A stretch of DNA of 64,000 nucleotides, from positions 1-64,000 of the forward strand of contig JAKLDN010000010.1 in assembly GCA_022703505.1 (NCBI GenBank), read 5' to 3'. The notes below the pieces were generated by a model. That model searched no databases. It had not been told where the DNA came from and saw nothing but the letters and a program-made list of their open reading frames with translations. Each line of letters begins with the position of its first letter. The stretch's first letter is position 1. The DNA is from Spirochaetota bacterium (GTDB lineage: Bacteria; Spirochaetota; Spirochaetia; Treponematales; UBA12059). Below, one piece after another: positions 1 to 8,790 of this stretch. A program made the position numbers and the translations under genes.

Positions 1-7
1 TTTTTAT

Positions 8-120
<113 letters not shown>

Positions 121-130
121 TTTTTTTATT
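121..130 (+). terminator. T-run terminator after 5S rRNA
   Basis: Seven consecutive T follow the closing helix of the 5S rRNA, so the terminal stem of the rRNA itself can serve as the hairpin of an intrinsic terminator. Confidence 0.7.
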
Positions 131-263
131 TCAGTGGTCTGTGGACGGTTAACAGTTGTCGGAAGTTACTCCCGGCCGCCGGCGCCGTCTACGCCCCGGC
201 GTGGGCTGCGGCCGTGCGCTGCAACCACGCCGTTCACCGTCCACCGACCACTGTCCACCGTTC
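131..263. repeat. Inverted-repeat unit of the GTGGACGG family
   Basis: The space between the 5S terminator and the next gene is bounded by related sequences in opposite orientation. Positions 131-162 carry CAGTGG...GTGGACGGTTAACAG, and 231-263 carry CGTTCACCGTCCACCGACCA followed by CTGTCCACCG. The same motif recurs between genes at 37617-37650, 39411-39442 and 57388-57416. I see no gene inside. The arrangement resembles a small non-coding mobile or repetitive unit. Confidence 0.6.
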
Positions 264-277
264 CGGGAGCCGCGATC

Positions 278-955
278 ATGATTGAGACCTTAACGCCGGG
301 ATCCGGCGTACAACGATCCCTTGTACGTGCGGCGACCCTTCTAGCTGGCGTCTACGTTGCCGCCCAGATGCTTGCGGACATCGCCAGCCTCAAGATCGCC
401 GTGGTGGGCGGATTGGCCGTGGACGCCGGCACGTTCATCTATCCTATAACCTTCACGGTCCGGGACATGATCCACAAGCGCCTCGGGAAGTCCGCGGCCC
501 GAACCGTCATCGTCCTGGCCGCCGGGATCAACCTGGCCATGGCCGGATTTTTATGGCTGGTCAGCGTCCTGCCCGCGGACGCGGCCTGGTCCGCCTGGGA
601 AGGGGCGAACGTCACCGTGAACGACGCCTTCGCACGGGTCCTGGCCCCGGCCTGGACGATCGTCCTGGCCAGTATAGCCGCGGAGGTTGTCAGCGAACTG
701 ATCGATACCGAGGTCTACCACCTGTGGACATCCCGGGTCACCTCGCGCTTCCAGTGGACCCGGGTCCTGGTGTCCAACGCGGCCAGCGTGCCCGTGGACA
801 GCCTGATCTTTTCCTGGCTTGCCTTCGGCTGGGGCTTCGGAATGCCCGCGCCACAAGTTTGGCAGATCTTCTGGTTCAACGTGGCCGTAAAGGGTGCGGT
901 GACCCTGGCTTCCCTGCCGGGCATCTACCTGGTGCGCGAACGGGGTGTCCAATAA
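278..955 (+). CDS. yhhQ: Queuosine precursor transporter, YhhQ/VUT family
   Basis: A 225-residue membrane protein of the VUT family (DUF165), whose E. coli member YhhQ imports queuosine precursors for tRNA modification. About six hydrophobic helices are visible. Family-typical stretches include a PITFTVRDMIHKRLGK segment near residue 55, an SELIDTEVYHLW segment near 140 and a SNAASVPVDSLIF segment near 165. Length matches the family. I chose the ATG at 278 because the protein start then matches the family and a weak GGGAG lies upstream; a longer reading frame opens at 134 but runs through repeat sequence. The last five codons and the stop lie inside the palindrome at 939-981, so the C-terminus is partly made of repeat sequence. 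Confidence 0.9.
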   Translation: MIETLTPGSGVQRSLVRAATLLAGVYVAAQMLADIASLKIAVVGGLAVDAGTFIYPITFTVRDMIHKRLGKSAARTVIVLAAGINLAMAGFLWLVSVLPADAAWSAWEGANVTVNDAFARVLAPAWTIVLASIAAEVVSELIDTEVYHLWTSRVTSRFQWTRVLVSNAASVPVDSLIFSWLAFGWGFGMPAPQVWQIFWFNVAVKGAVTLASLPGIYLVRERGVQ

Positions 956-981
956 GTCGGTTACTTATTGGACACCCCGTT
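939..981. repeat. Perfect 19-bp palindrome, copy A
   Basis: AACGGGGTGTCCAATAAGT (939-957) is followed by the 5-base loop CGGTT and its exact reverse complement (963-981). The inner 37 bases (942-978) recur as an exact reverse complement at 2600-2636. The left arm contains the end and stop codon of the upstream transporter gene. Confidence 0.9.
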
Positions 982-1049
982 CGGCAACGAAGCCCTCGGG
1001 CTTCGTCGACATTTCGCAGAATGCCGGGAGGCGGGGACGGAGGGCAACC

Positions 1050-1079
1050 TTGACGCCTCGCCCCGCCGAAGCGTACAAT
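1050..1079 (+). promoter_or_regulatory. Sigma-70 type promoter for the oxoamine synthase gene
   Basis: TTGACG at 1050-1055 and TACAAT at 1074-1079 are separated by 18 bases; each hexamer matches five of six consensus positions. Transcription would begin near 1086, leaving a leader of about 213 bases before the start codon at 1299. Confidence 0.6.
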
Positions 1080-1085
1080 TCTTAC

Positions 1086-1298
1086 CTAATTTGACCGCAA
1101 CCGGGACTACCGCCTTCGGCGGACAGTCCGGCCGGACCCGCGCGGGATACCCAGCGTCGGGAACCCGGCTCCAGACGGACGGCGGTTCCGAAGCTCCGGA
1201 ACCCCGTCCACAACCCGGCATCGCCCGCCGCGCTACGCGGATCACGGCGAGCCAGTCACCGCGCGCGGAAGCGTACTGCGAGGCGGGAAGGAGCGATC
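1086..1298 (+). other. Long GC-rich, hairpin-rich leader
   Basis: No gene is visible in this stretch. It can form at least two stable hairpins: 1104-1129 (GGACT/AGTCC enclosing CCGCC-TTC-GGCGG) and 1184-1203 (GGTTCCG pairing with CGGAACC). I do not recognise a known riboswitch or T-box motif. It may simply be a structured untranslated region. Confidence 0.35.
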
Positions 1299-2477
1299 TT
1301 GGACATTCTCAAGAAATGCCGCGAGTTCGACGAGCACAAGAAGGTGATGGCCCTCGGCCTGTACCCGTTCTTCCAGCCCCTCCAGGGCACGGAGGGGACC
1401 GAGGTGACCATGTCCGGCCGCAAGGTCATCATGCTCGGCTCGAACAACTACCTGGGGCTCACCTTCCATCCGAAGGTCAAGGCCGCGGCCCAGAAGGCCA
1501 TCGACACCTTCGGCACCAGCTGCACCGGCAGCCGGCTGATCAACGGCACCCTCTGTATCCACGAGGAGCTGGAAAAGCGCCTGGCCGCCTACATGAAGCG
1601 CGAGGCCGCCCTGGTCTTCTCCACGGGGATGCAGACCAACCTGGGCACCATCTCCTGCCTGATCGGCCGCAACGACATCGTCATCACCGACAAGGACGAC
1701 CATGCCTCCATCGTGGACGCCTGCCGCCTGGGCTACGGGGAGATCAAGCGCTTCGTCCACGGCGACCTGGACCAGCTTGAGCGCATCCTCCAGAAGATTC
1801 CCGAGGAGAACGGAGTCCTGGTCGTGGTGGACGGGGTCTTCTCCATGGGCGGCGACATCGTGGACCTGCCCCGGCTGGGACCCCTCTGCAAGAAATACGG
1901 CGCCCGCCTATACGTGGACGACGCCCACTCCATCGGAGTCCTGGGCGGGGGCAGGGGAACCGCGGCCCACTTCAACCAGTACGGCGACGTGGACCTGACC
2001 ATGGGAACCTTCTCCAAGAGCTTCGCGTCCCTGGGCGGCTTCGTCGTGGGCGACGCGGACATCATCGACTACGTGAAGCACATGGCCCGGTCCTTCATCT
2101 TCTCCGCCTCCCTGCCCGCCCCCAACGTGATGGCCGCCATGGCGGCCCTGGACATCATGGAGAACGAGCCGGAGCACGTGGAGCACCTCTGGGAGAACGC
2201 CCGGTACATGATGAAGAGCTACCGGGAGCTGGGCTTCAACATCGGCGCTACCCAGACCCCGATCATCCCCCTGATCATCGGGGACGACATGAAGTGCTTC
2301 GCCTTCTGGAAGGAAGCCTACGAGGGCGGGGTGTACGCCAACCCGGTCATCGCCCCCGCGGTGCCCCAGGGCATGGCTCTTCTTCGCACCAGCTACATGG
2401 CCACCCATACCCGGGACCAGCTGGACCGAGCCCTCGGCATTTTCGAGAAGGCCGGCAAGAAGGTCGGGGTCATCTAG
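1299..2477 (+). CDS. Alpha-oxoamine synthase (serine palmitoyltransferase/AONS/KBL-like)
   Basis: A 392-residue pyridoxal-phosphate enzyme of the alpha-oxoamine synthase family, which joins an amino acid to an acyl-CoA with loss of CO2. Visible motifs are DDHASI (His135, stacks on the cofactor), YVDDAHSIG (Asp207/His210 region) and MGTFSKSFASLGGF with the Schiff-base Lys240. The TFSKSFASLGG wording resembles bacterial serine palmitoyltransferases more than glycine acetyltransferase, but substrate cannot be settled by eye. Length fits the family. The start is a TTG, chosen because AAGGAG lies six bases before it. The gene stands alone, with its own promoter and long leader, between inverted copies of one palindrome. 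No second sphingolipid gene is nearby. Confidence 0.88.
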   Translation: MDILKKCREFDEHKKVMALGLYPFFQPLQGTEGTEVTMSGRKVIMLGSNNYLGLTFHPKVKAAAQKAIDTFGTSCTGSRLINGTLCIHEELEKRLAAYMKREAALVFSTGMQTNLGTISCLIGRNDIVITDKDDHASIVDACRLGYGEIKRFVHGDLDQLERILQKIPEENGVLVVVDGVFSMGGDIVDLPRLGPLCKKYGARLYVDDAHSIGVLGGGRGTAAHFNQYGDVDLTMGTFSKSFASLGGFVVGDADIIDYVKHMARSFIFSASLPAPNVMAAMAALDIMENEPEHVEHLWENARYMMKSYRELGFNIGATQTPIIPLIIGDDMKCFAFWKEAYEGGVYANPVIAPAVPQGMALLRTSYMATHTRDQLDRALGIFEKAGKKVGVI

Positions 2478-2511
2478 CGAAGTCCCAGGATCCCCGGGAC
2501 TTCCCGGCGGG

Positions 2512-2546
2512 GCTGTCCAAAAAGCTCAGATAGCTTTTTGGACAGC
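2512..2546. repeat. 15-bp palindrome GCTGTCCAAAAAGCT
   Basis: GCTGTCCAAAAAGCT (2512-2526), loop CAGAT, then its exact reverse complement (2532-2546). It is the first of three hairpins in series after the oxoamine synthase gene and resembles the hairpin at 21164-21199 in its GCTGTC-(C/G)AAAAA start. Confidence 0.85.
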
Positions 2547-2560
2547 TGGTATTAGTGTAG

Positions 2561-2596
2561 CAGTTTCTAACGTTCTTAAGAGAACGTTAGAAACTG
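2561..2596. repeat. 16-bp palindrome CAGTTTCTAACGTTCT
   Basis: CAGTTTCTAACGTTCT (2561-2576), loop TAAG, then its exact reverse complement (2581-2596). It is AT-richer than its surroundings and is the middle member of the three-hairpin series. Confidence 0.85.
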
Positions 2597-2599
2597 CAA

Positions 2600-2636
2600 G
2601 GGGTGTCCAATAAGTAACCGACTTATTGGACACCCC
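2600..2636. repeat. 16-bp palindrome, copy B
   Basis: GGGGTGTCCAATAAGT (2600-2615), loop AACCG, then its reverse complement (2621-2636). The whole 37-base element, loop included, is the exact reverse complement of 942-978, so the two copies flank the oxoamine synthase gene head to head. Confidence 0.9.
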
Positions 2637-2694
2637 GGACTTGACCGTACGGGTATTGTACGGCTGGATCCGCCCTAGTTGTGCCCGAATCCAG

Positions 2695-2727
2695 GAAGCG
2701 CCGCCCGATCGGGCGGCGCTTCGTTTT
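2695..2727 (+). terminator. Strong intrinsic terminator
   Basis: GAAGCGCCGCCCGA pairs perfectly with TCGGGCGGCGCTTC (14-bp stem, 2695-2722), followed by GTTTTA. It would end transcripts arriving from the left before the histidine kinase gene. The rest of 2637-2843 holds no gene. A TATACT at 2808-2813 is a possible -10 box for the kinase gene, with a poor -35. Confidence 0.8.
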
Positions 2728-2849
2728 ATCCTGTTCCGGGTCAACACCTGCCGCCGTAGACTTCGGCCTGCATCCGGCGTTTCCGGTTGCGCCCGGGCGG
2801 AATGAGGTATACTTTATAGACAGAGCGGAGATATTCGAGGGGAATGCCG

Positions 2850-4136
2850 ATGGATCCACGTACGATCGCCCTGCTGATGCTCATCAGCGGGGTGGAATGC
2901 AGCCTGCTGTTCTTCGCGTCGGGGATCTTTCGAAAAAGAACCGATGGAGGAGCCGGGCGGCCCTCCCTTTTCTGGGGAGCCGGCACGACGGTTCACGTCC
3001 TGGGGGTCCTGGGGCTCATGACCCAGGGGATCGTCGGTCCCTGGTTCAGCGTGGTCTTCGCCAATTCCGCGATCATCCTGGGCCAGTTGCTCATCCTGGT
3101 CGGTATACGCCGCCTGACGGCAATAAACCCGGCCCTCCCCCGATACGCGTCGGCCTGGCTGCTCTATTCCGCGGCGGCGGTCGTCTTCACGTTCGTCCTG
3201 CCTTCCACCACCGTGCGGATCATCCTGTTCTCCGCGGCCATCTCGGCGTTCTATATCGAGGCCGCGATCCTGGTCCTGATTTCCAAGTCCTGGAAACGGG
3301 AGCCCCTGACCGTCTACCTTACCGGAACCTTTCTGGCCATGGCGGGTTTTTTCGCCGCCCGAGCCCTGGTCACGGTGTTCGTCTCGCCGGCATCGATCTT
3401 TTCCCCCTCCGCCATGAACCTGGCTACCTACATCGTGTCCCACGTCGGTTTGATTGGCTGGAGCTTGGGGCTCATCCTCCTCCAGCAGCGACGGACCGAG
3501 GCGGACCTGGAGCGGGCGCTCCGGGAGAAGGAGGTGCTTTTCCGGGAACTCCAGCACCGCATCAAGAACAGCATCTCCGTGATCGCGAGCCTGGTGAGCC
3601 TGGAAGCTTCCCGAGTGGAGGATCCCGGGGCGTCGGCGGTTTTGGAGGGGCTGGAAGGACGCATCTCCGCCATAGCCTCCCTGTACGAGCACCTCTTCCA
3701 ATCCGGCCAAACCGACCACGTCGACCTCGACCTGTACCTGAAGGCCGTGGTCGAGACGCTCTTTTCCGGCCAGGCCGCGCGGGAGCGCGGAGTGCGGCTG
3801 AACCTGGAAGCTCAGGAGCTGCGCATCGACGTGCGAAGGGCGATCCCCCTGGGCATCATCGCCAACGAGCTGGCCTCGGACTGCCTCAAGCACGCCTTCC
3901 CGGAGGGTCGGTCGGGCACGGTCCGGGTATCCCTCCGCGCGGAGGGACCCTCGGCGGTCCTGGAGGTCCGGGACGACGGGAAAGGACTTCCGGAGGGATT
4001 CACCATCGGGTCCTCGGAAGGCCTCGGACTGGTCCTGGTGGATATGCTGGCCAAGCAGGTGGGCGGGTCCTTCACGGCGGCGTCCGAGGGCGGTTCGGTC
4101 TTCACGGTGAAGTTCCCGAAAGAATGGAAGAGCTGA
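2850..4136 (+). CDS. Membrane histidine kinase, HisKA_2 type
   Basis: A sensor kinase of about 428 residues. The N-terminal half (residues 1-215) is a set of about seven hydrophobic helices without a recognisable ligand domain. The catalytic half has the HisKA_2 phospho-acceptor motif ELQHRIKNS (His236), an N box around GIIANELASDCLKHAF and glycine-rich ATP-lid segments VRDDGKGLP and EGLGLVLVDML. The start at 2850 leaves seven bases after GGGG at 2839-2842; an in-frame ATG at 2844 would leave one. No response regulator gene is adjacent, so the partner is unknown. The next gene, a phosphotransferase, follows after 31 bases on the same strand. Confidence 0.88.
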   Translation: MDPRTIALLMLISGVECSLLFFASGIFRKRTDGGAGRPSLFWGAGTTVHVLGVLGLMTQGIVGPWFSVVFANSAIILGQLLILVGIRRLTAINPALPRYASAWLLYSAAAVVFTFVLPSTTVRIILFSAAISAFYIEAAILVLISKSWKREPLTVYLTGTFLAMAGFFAARALVTVFVSPASIFSPSAMNLATYIVSHVGLIGWSLGLILLQQRRTEADLERALREKEVLFRELQHRIKNSISVIASLVSLEASRVEDPGASAVLEGLEGRISAIASLYEHLFQSGQTDHVDLDLYLKAVVETLFSGQAARERGVRLNLEAQELRIDVRRAIPLGIIANELASDCLKHAFPEGRSGTVRVSLRAEGPSAVLEVRDDGKGLPEGFTIGSSEGLGLVLVDMLAKQVGGSFTAASEGGSVFTVKFPKEWKS

Positions 4137-4167
4137 CCTTCCTGCGTCCGGCCTCCGGGAGGAACCG

Positions 4168-5247
4168 GTGAAGACAGAAGGCAATCCCATTCGCGCGGTC
4201 ATGGACCTCTTCGACGACCGCATCCGCCGCGAGGCGGCGGACCGGTTCGGAATGGACGGGGACTCCCTGGAGGAGCTGGAGGGCTCGGCCTACGTGTTCG
4301 CCGGCGAGCGTCGGGACGGCAAGGGCCGTGTTCGGGGGATCCTCAAGATCACCCCGGGGCTTCGGGATCCGGGGCCGATCATGGGGGCCAGCAGGGCGGA
4401 GCTCGAGGCCGAGGTGGACTACGTGCGGTATCTCGCCGCCAACCGGGTGCCCGCGGCTCGGAGCCTACCCTCCCTCACGGGGGCGGACGTCGAGGAGATC
4501 CCCATAGACGGGGACCGCTCGTTCCTCGCGTACTGCTTCGAGTTCGCCGAGGGAAGCATGTTTCCCGACGACGATCTCACCGTCTTCCCGCCCGGGGTAC
4601 TGCGCGAGTGGGGCCGACTGCTCGGAATGACCCATCGGCTGGCTCCGGGTTTCCGTCCCCGGCCGGGGGCCCGGAGGCCCGACTGGCGGGGGGACGATCA
4701 CCTCCGTTCCCGGCTCTTCGTTCCGGCGTCCCAGGAGGCCGTACATCGGCGCTTCGACGAGACCGTCTTGCTGCTGGAATCCCTTCCCGCGGAGCCTCGG
4801 GAGTACGGCATCGTGCACGGGGATTTCCACCACGGCAACTTCCTGGCGGAGGGGGAACGGCTCACCCTCATCGATTTCGACGCGTGCCGATTCACATGGT
4901 TCTCAATGGACCTGGCCACGGCCCTCTTCAACTGTCTGCCCATGCCCCGGTCCCGGACCGCCCTACGCCGCGATTGTGCCATGGACTGGCTGTCCCGGAT
5001 CCTCGAGGGCTACCGGGAGGAGCGGACGGATTCGCCGTCCCTGCTGGCGGATCTCCCGCTTTTCCTGTACGTGAACGAGCTCCTCGCCTACTCGTACCGG
5101 TACAAGCACTGGGAACCCGAAGAGCTCGAAGACCGGGCGGATTACCTATCGTCCATCCGGGAGCGAATCGAGGACCGGGCGCCGGTCGTCGAGTTCAGGC
5201 CCGGCGACCTCGAGTCCCTGGCCGAACCCAGGCGTTCCATGAGGTAG
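4168..5247 (+). CDS. APH-fold phosphotransferase
   Basis: A 359-residue protein of the aminoglycoside/choline/homoserine kinase superfamily (PF01636), which phosphorylates small molecules with ATP. The Brenner catalytic motif is clear as VHGDFHHGNF near residue 215, followed by the metal-binding LIDFDACRF near 235. An N-terminal lobe with a SAYVFAGER nucleotide-loop segment precedes it. Start is GTG at 4168, five bases after GGGAGGA. The substrate cannot be read from sequence, and resistance should not be assumed. Its last 106 bases overlap the 3' end of the convergent DUF4129 gene. Confidence 0.85.
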   Translation: MKTEGNPIRAVMDLFDDRIRREAADRFGMDGDSLEELEGSAYVFAGERRDGKGRVRGILKITPGLRDPGPIMGASRAELEAEVDYVRYLAANRVPAARSLPSLTGADVEEIPIDGDRSFLAYCFEFAEGSMFPDDDLTVFPPGVLREWGRLLGMTHRLAPGFRPRPGARRPDWRGDDHLRSRLFVPASQEAVHRRFDETVLLLESLPAEPREYGIVHGDFHHGNFLAEGERLTLIDFDACRFTWFSMDLATALFNCLPMPRSRTALRRDCAMDWLSRILEGYREERTDSPSLLADLPLFLYVNELLAYSYRYKHWEPEELEDRADYLSSIRERIEDRAPVVEFRPGDLESLAEPRRSMR

Positions 5248-6527
5248 CCGCGGACCCTCGTTCCCCGGCGCGCCGCGGCCAGCCGACGATCCGCATCCGG
5301 ATCCCGGGGCTTCCCGCCGTAAACCTCCCTCTCCATGCGGTCCACGACGAATTCCGCCTCGGCGGCGTTTCGGGGGAACACCGCGGCCAGGCGCCGGGCG
5401 TACTCCCGGGGGGTCTCAGCCCGGTTCCGCGCCAGCCCGACCAGACGCCCGACGGATACGAGGCGGGCGTAGGCCTTCAAGGCCGGGCTCGAGGTTCGGC
5501 GGGACCGGAGGGTACCGAGGCGAGCCAGGGCCCGCCGCAGGGCCGCCGGGATTCCCGAAAGCCAGCGGGCCAGGAAGGACAGGTCCGGGGGACGGTTTCT
5601 CCGCTCCGCGGGGGAGGCGAGGCGCCGGACTAGGTGGACCAGGACCGCGACGACGAGGGCCGCGGCCGATAGGGCGGCGATCCCCCCCAGGACGGCGACG
5701 AAGATGCCGGTGAGGGTCCCCCCCTCGGGATCCCCGGCCTCCCCGGGAAGAATCCCCGATCCCCCCTCGGAAAGGCGGGGCGCCGCGGTCTCGAGCCTGT
5801 AGATCCGCCCCAGTAGTCGGCCTATGAGCCGAAGTACGGCCGGAGCGGCCTCCGCGAGGGCTTCACCCGCACGGGCGGCGGGCTCCGTCAACAGGGGCAT
5901 CAGGAGGGCGATCCCGGCCGCGGCGCCCAGGAACAGGGCGGATACGGCCAGCAGGGAGGCCAGGGCCGAACGCCGGGAGAAGGCCCCGGGATCGTCCCCC
6001 TCCCTCCGGGCCAGTCCGAGGCCGAGGATGGAGAAGGCAAGGAAGGGCAAGGCTGCGGCGGCGGGACGGCCGAGTTCCCCGCCGACCAGGGCGGCGATCG
6101 AGAGTACGACCAGGAAGACCCCGATCCCCTCGTCGAAGCGGGCGACATGGAAGGCGTGATCCGACTTCCGCCGTTCCAGCCACGAGCCCCGGATCCAGTG
6201 GAGCCCCAGGCAGGACAGGGCGGCCGCCGGACGGACCCAGCCCGTCCCGGCCGCAAGGGCCGAGGAGAGCTCGGGAAGGGACGGATACTCCGCGAAAACG
6301 GAGAATCCCAAGAAGGCCGCGGAGAAGGCGGCCAGCCGGGCCAGGGCGTGGAACAGGACGGGTCCGCCCAGGGATCCCAGGATCCGCCCCGTACCGTAGG
6401 CCAGGAAGAGGATCGCGGCCGATGACGCGGGGGGCGTGGGAAGCCCCGCGGCCAGACAGGCGGCGGAGACCAGGAAGTGGACCTTCAAGCCCTCCGTCAG
6501 GGCCAGGAAGGGTTCGGCGGCCCTCAT
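5142..6527 (-). CDS. Polytopic membrane protein with C-terminal DUF4129 domain
   Basis: A 461-residue protein with many hydrophobic helices in residues 1-320 and a cytoplasmic C-terminal DUF4129 segment (SPALKAYARLVSVGRLVGL, then ETPREYARRL and FVVDRMEREVYGG). Such domains usually accompany MoxR-DUF58 operons, and that is the case here: its ATG overlaps the stop of the DUF58 gene by 4 bases (ATGA), implying translational coupling. The usual transglutaminase-like domain is absent. About 35 C-terminal residues after the DUF4129 segment are low-complexity and are read antisense to the phosphotransferase gene, so they may be a run-on extension. Confidence 0.75.
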   Translation of the reverse strand: MRAAEPFLALTEGLKVHFLVSAACLAAGLPTPPASSAAILFLAYGTGRILGSLGGPVLFHALARLAAFSAAFLGFSVFAEYPSLPELSSALAAGTGWVRPAAALSCLGLHWIRGSWLERRKSDHAFHVARFDEGIGVFLVVLSIAALVGGELGRPAAAALPFLAFSILGLGLARREGDDPGAFSRRSALASLLAVSALFLGAAAGIALLMPLLTEPAARAGEALAEAAPAVLRLIGRLLGRIYRLETAAPRLSEGGSGILPGEAGDPEGGTLTGIFVAVLGGIAALSAAALVVAVLVHLVRRLASPAERRNRPPDLSFLARWLSGIPAALRRALARLGTLRSRRTSSPALKAYARLVSVGRLVGLARNRAETPREYARRLAAVFPRNAAEAEFVVDRMEREVYGGKPRDPDADRRLAAARRGTRVRGYLMERLGSARDSRSPGLNSTTGARSSIRSRMDDR

Positions 6528-7759
6528 GACTCATTGTCCTCGGGAGGCAAGAGGTCCGTAAACCTGAGGGATATCCCGGCCGGGGCCGCCCGATCCGCGG
6601 GCGGTGCCCGGTGATCCGCCGGGGTCGTGCTTTCCGGTTCTCCTCCGCCCGCCGGCTCGGCATACAAGAAAAGGACGGGATCCCGCCTTCCCGCGGTACC
6701 GGCCAAGGCGGCCCCGGCCCCTCCCCCGGGGGATCGGGCCAGGACGAGGAATCCCGTGTTTCCGGGCACCGTCCCGGCAAGGAGGGATCGGAAGTCCCGG
6801 CCCCTCTCGATCCCGCACCGGGCCAGGAGCTCCAGGACGGCTCCCAGGTGCTCCGGTCCCCGGCCAAGGTCCAGGGCGGCGGGGAAGTCCCTCACGGCCC
6901 GGTCCGTGGCCAGGGCGAAGGAGGCTCCCGACTCGGAAAGCAGGGAAGCCAGGGACCCCGCGATCTGTAGGGCCCGCTCGAAGCCCTCGCCGTCCCCGGC
7001 CCTCTCGAAGAGCTCGCCCTCCACCAGGAGGAAGACCTTGCGGTGGGAGGTGGGCTGGAAGATCTTCTCCTGGAGCGCGGCCAGCCGAGCGCTGGCCTTC
7101 CAGTGGATGTTCCGGGCGGGCCGGTTCCCCGAGTATTCCCGGGTGCCCTCGTACCAGGCGGGGTCCTCCACGATCCCCCGGGCGGCCCGTATCCCGAAAT
7201 ACTCCCGGAAGGGGAGATCCGGCAGGGCGAGGGGGAGGATCCGGGGAAAGACCACGAGTTCGTCCGGGAAAGGGAGCTCCCGTTCCCGGGTGAAGAGTCC
7301 CAGGGGGTCTCCGGCGCTCAGTCGGACCGGCCCGAGGCTGTGGATCCCACGCCGGGCCGCGGTGAAGGCCCAGGAACCTCGCCGGCGCTCGAAGGGCAGG
7401 AGGCTCGTCTCCGCCGTGAGGCACGAGGCCCGGGTCGCCTCGATCCCCGCGGGCTTGGGCAACTCGAGGCGAAGGCGCAGGGCCAGGGGGGAACGGTTGA
7501 CTATCTCGGCGCCGAGCTCCGAGGACTCCCCCGCGAAGAGCCTGCGGTTACCCAGTTCGAAGGAGGCGGAAAGGCGGGCGGAGCCGATCCGGGTCCAGGC
7601 CCTCAGGGCGAGCATCAGGATCAGGACGACCGCGGAGAGCCGCGCAAGGGGATAGGCCCGGCCCGCCGCGGCGACGGCGGTGAGCAGGGCCAGCAGGATC
7701 CCCATGCCCCCCGTGCCGAAGAGGCTTCCGAGGTACGGGGTGCGGCTTTCCTCGGCCAT
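6524..7759 (-). CDS. DUF58 domain protein of the MoxR operon
   Basis: A 411-residue protein. Two hydrophobic helices lie near residues 14-50, followed by a beta-rich region and the DUF58 signature EYSGNRPARNIHWKASARL near residue 215. DUF58 proteins partner with MoxR AAA+ ATPases and are thought to be clients or adaptors with a von Willebrand-like fold. The start lies seven bases after the moxR-like stop with no good ribosome site, which suggests re-initiation. Gene order moxR-DUF58-DUF4129 is conserved in many bacteria and linked to envelope or complex-assembly functions. Confidence 0.85.
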   Translation of the reverse strand: MAEESRTPYLGSLFGTGGMGILLALLTAVAAAGRAYPLARLSAVVLILMLALRAWTRIGSARLSASFELGNRRLFAGESSELGAEIVNRSPLALRLRLELPKPAGIEATRASCLTAETSLLPFERRRGSWAFTAARRGIHSLGPVRLSAGDPLGLFTRERELPFPDELVVFPRILPLALPDLPFREYFGIRAARGIVEDPAWYEGTREYSGNRPARNIHWKASARLAALQEKIFQPTSHRKVFLLVEGELFERAGDGEGFERALQIAGSLASLLSESGASFALATDRAVRDFPAALDLGRGPEHLGAVLELLARCGIERGRDFRSLLAGTVPGNTGFLVLARSPGGGAGAALAGTAGRRDPVLFLYAEPAGGGEPESTTPADHRAPPADRAAPAGISLRFTDLLPPEDNES

Positions 7760-7766
7760 GGCCCGA

Positions 7767-8708
<942 letters not shown>

Positions 8709-8790
8709 GGGTACATCATCCCGAGGATGGAAGCGGGCGTCAACGGATCGGGGACGGGGGGCCGAGGACGTGAGCGCCGCGGGAGTCCTC

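Noticed and set aside
1086-1298. RNase P RNA, T-box or cobalamin riboswitch in the leader
   Set aside because: Diagnostic conserved blocks of these RNAs are absent. Only generic hairpins are visible.
968-1780. Plus-strand open frame of 270 codons starting in the palindrome
   Set aside because: It overlaps the oxoamine synthase in another frame and has no coding features.
4168-5247. Aminoglycoside resistance gene
   Set aside because: Only the superfamily fold motifs are present. Nothing in the sequence or context points to an antibiotic substrate.
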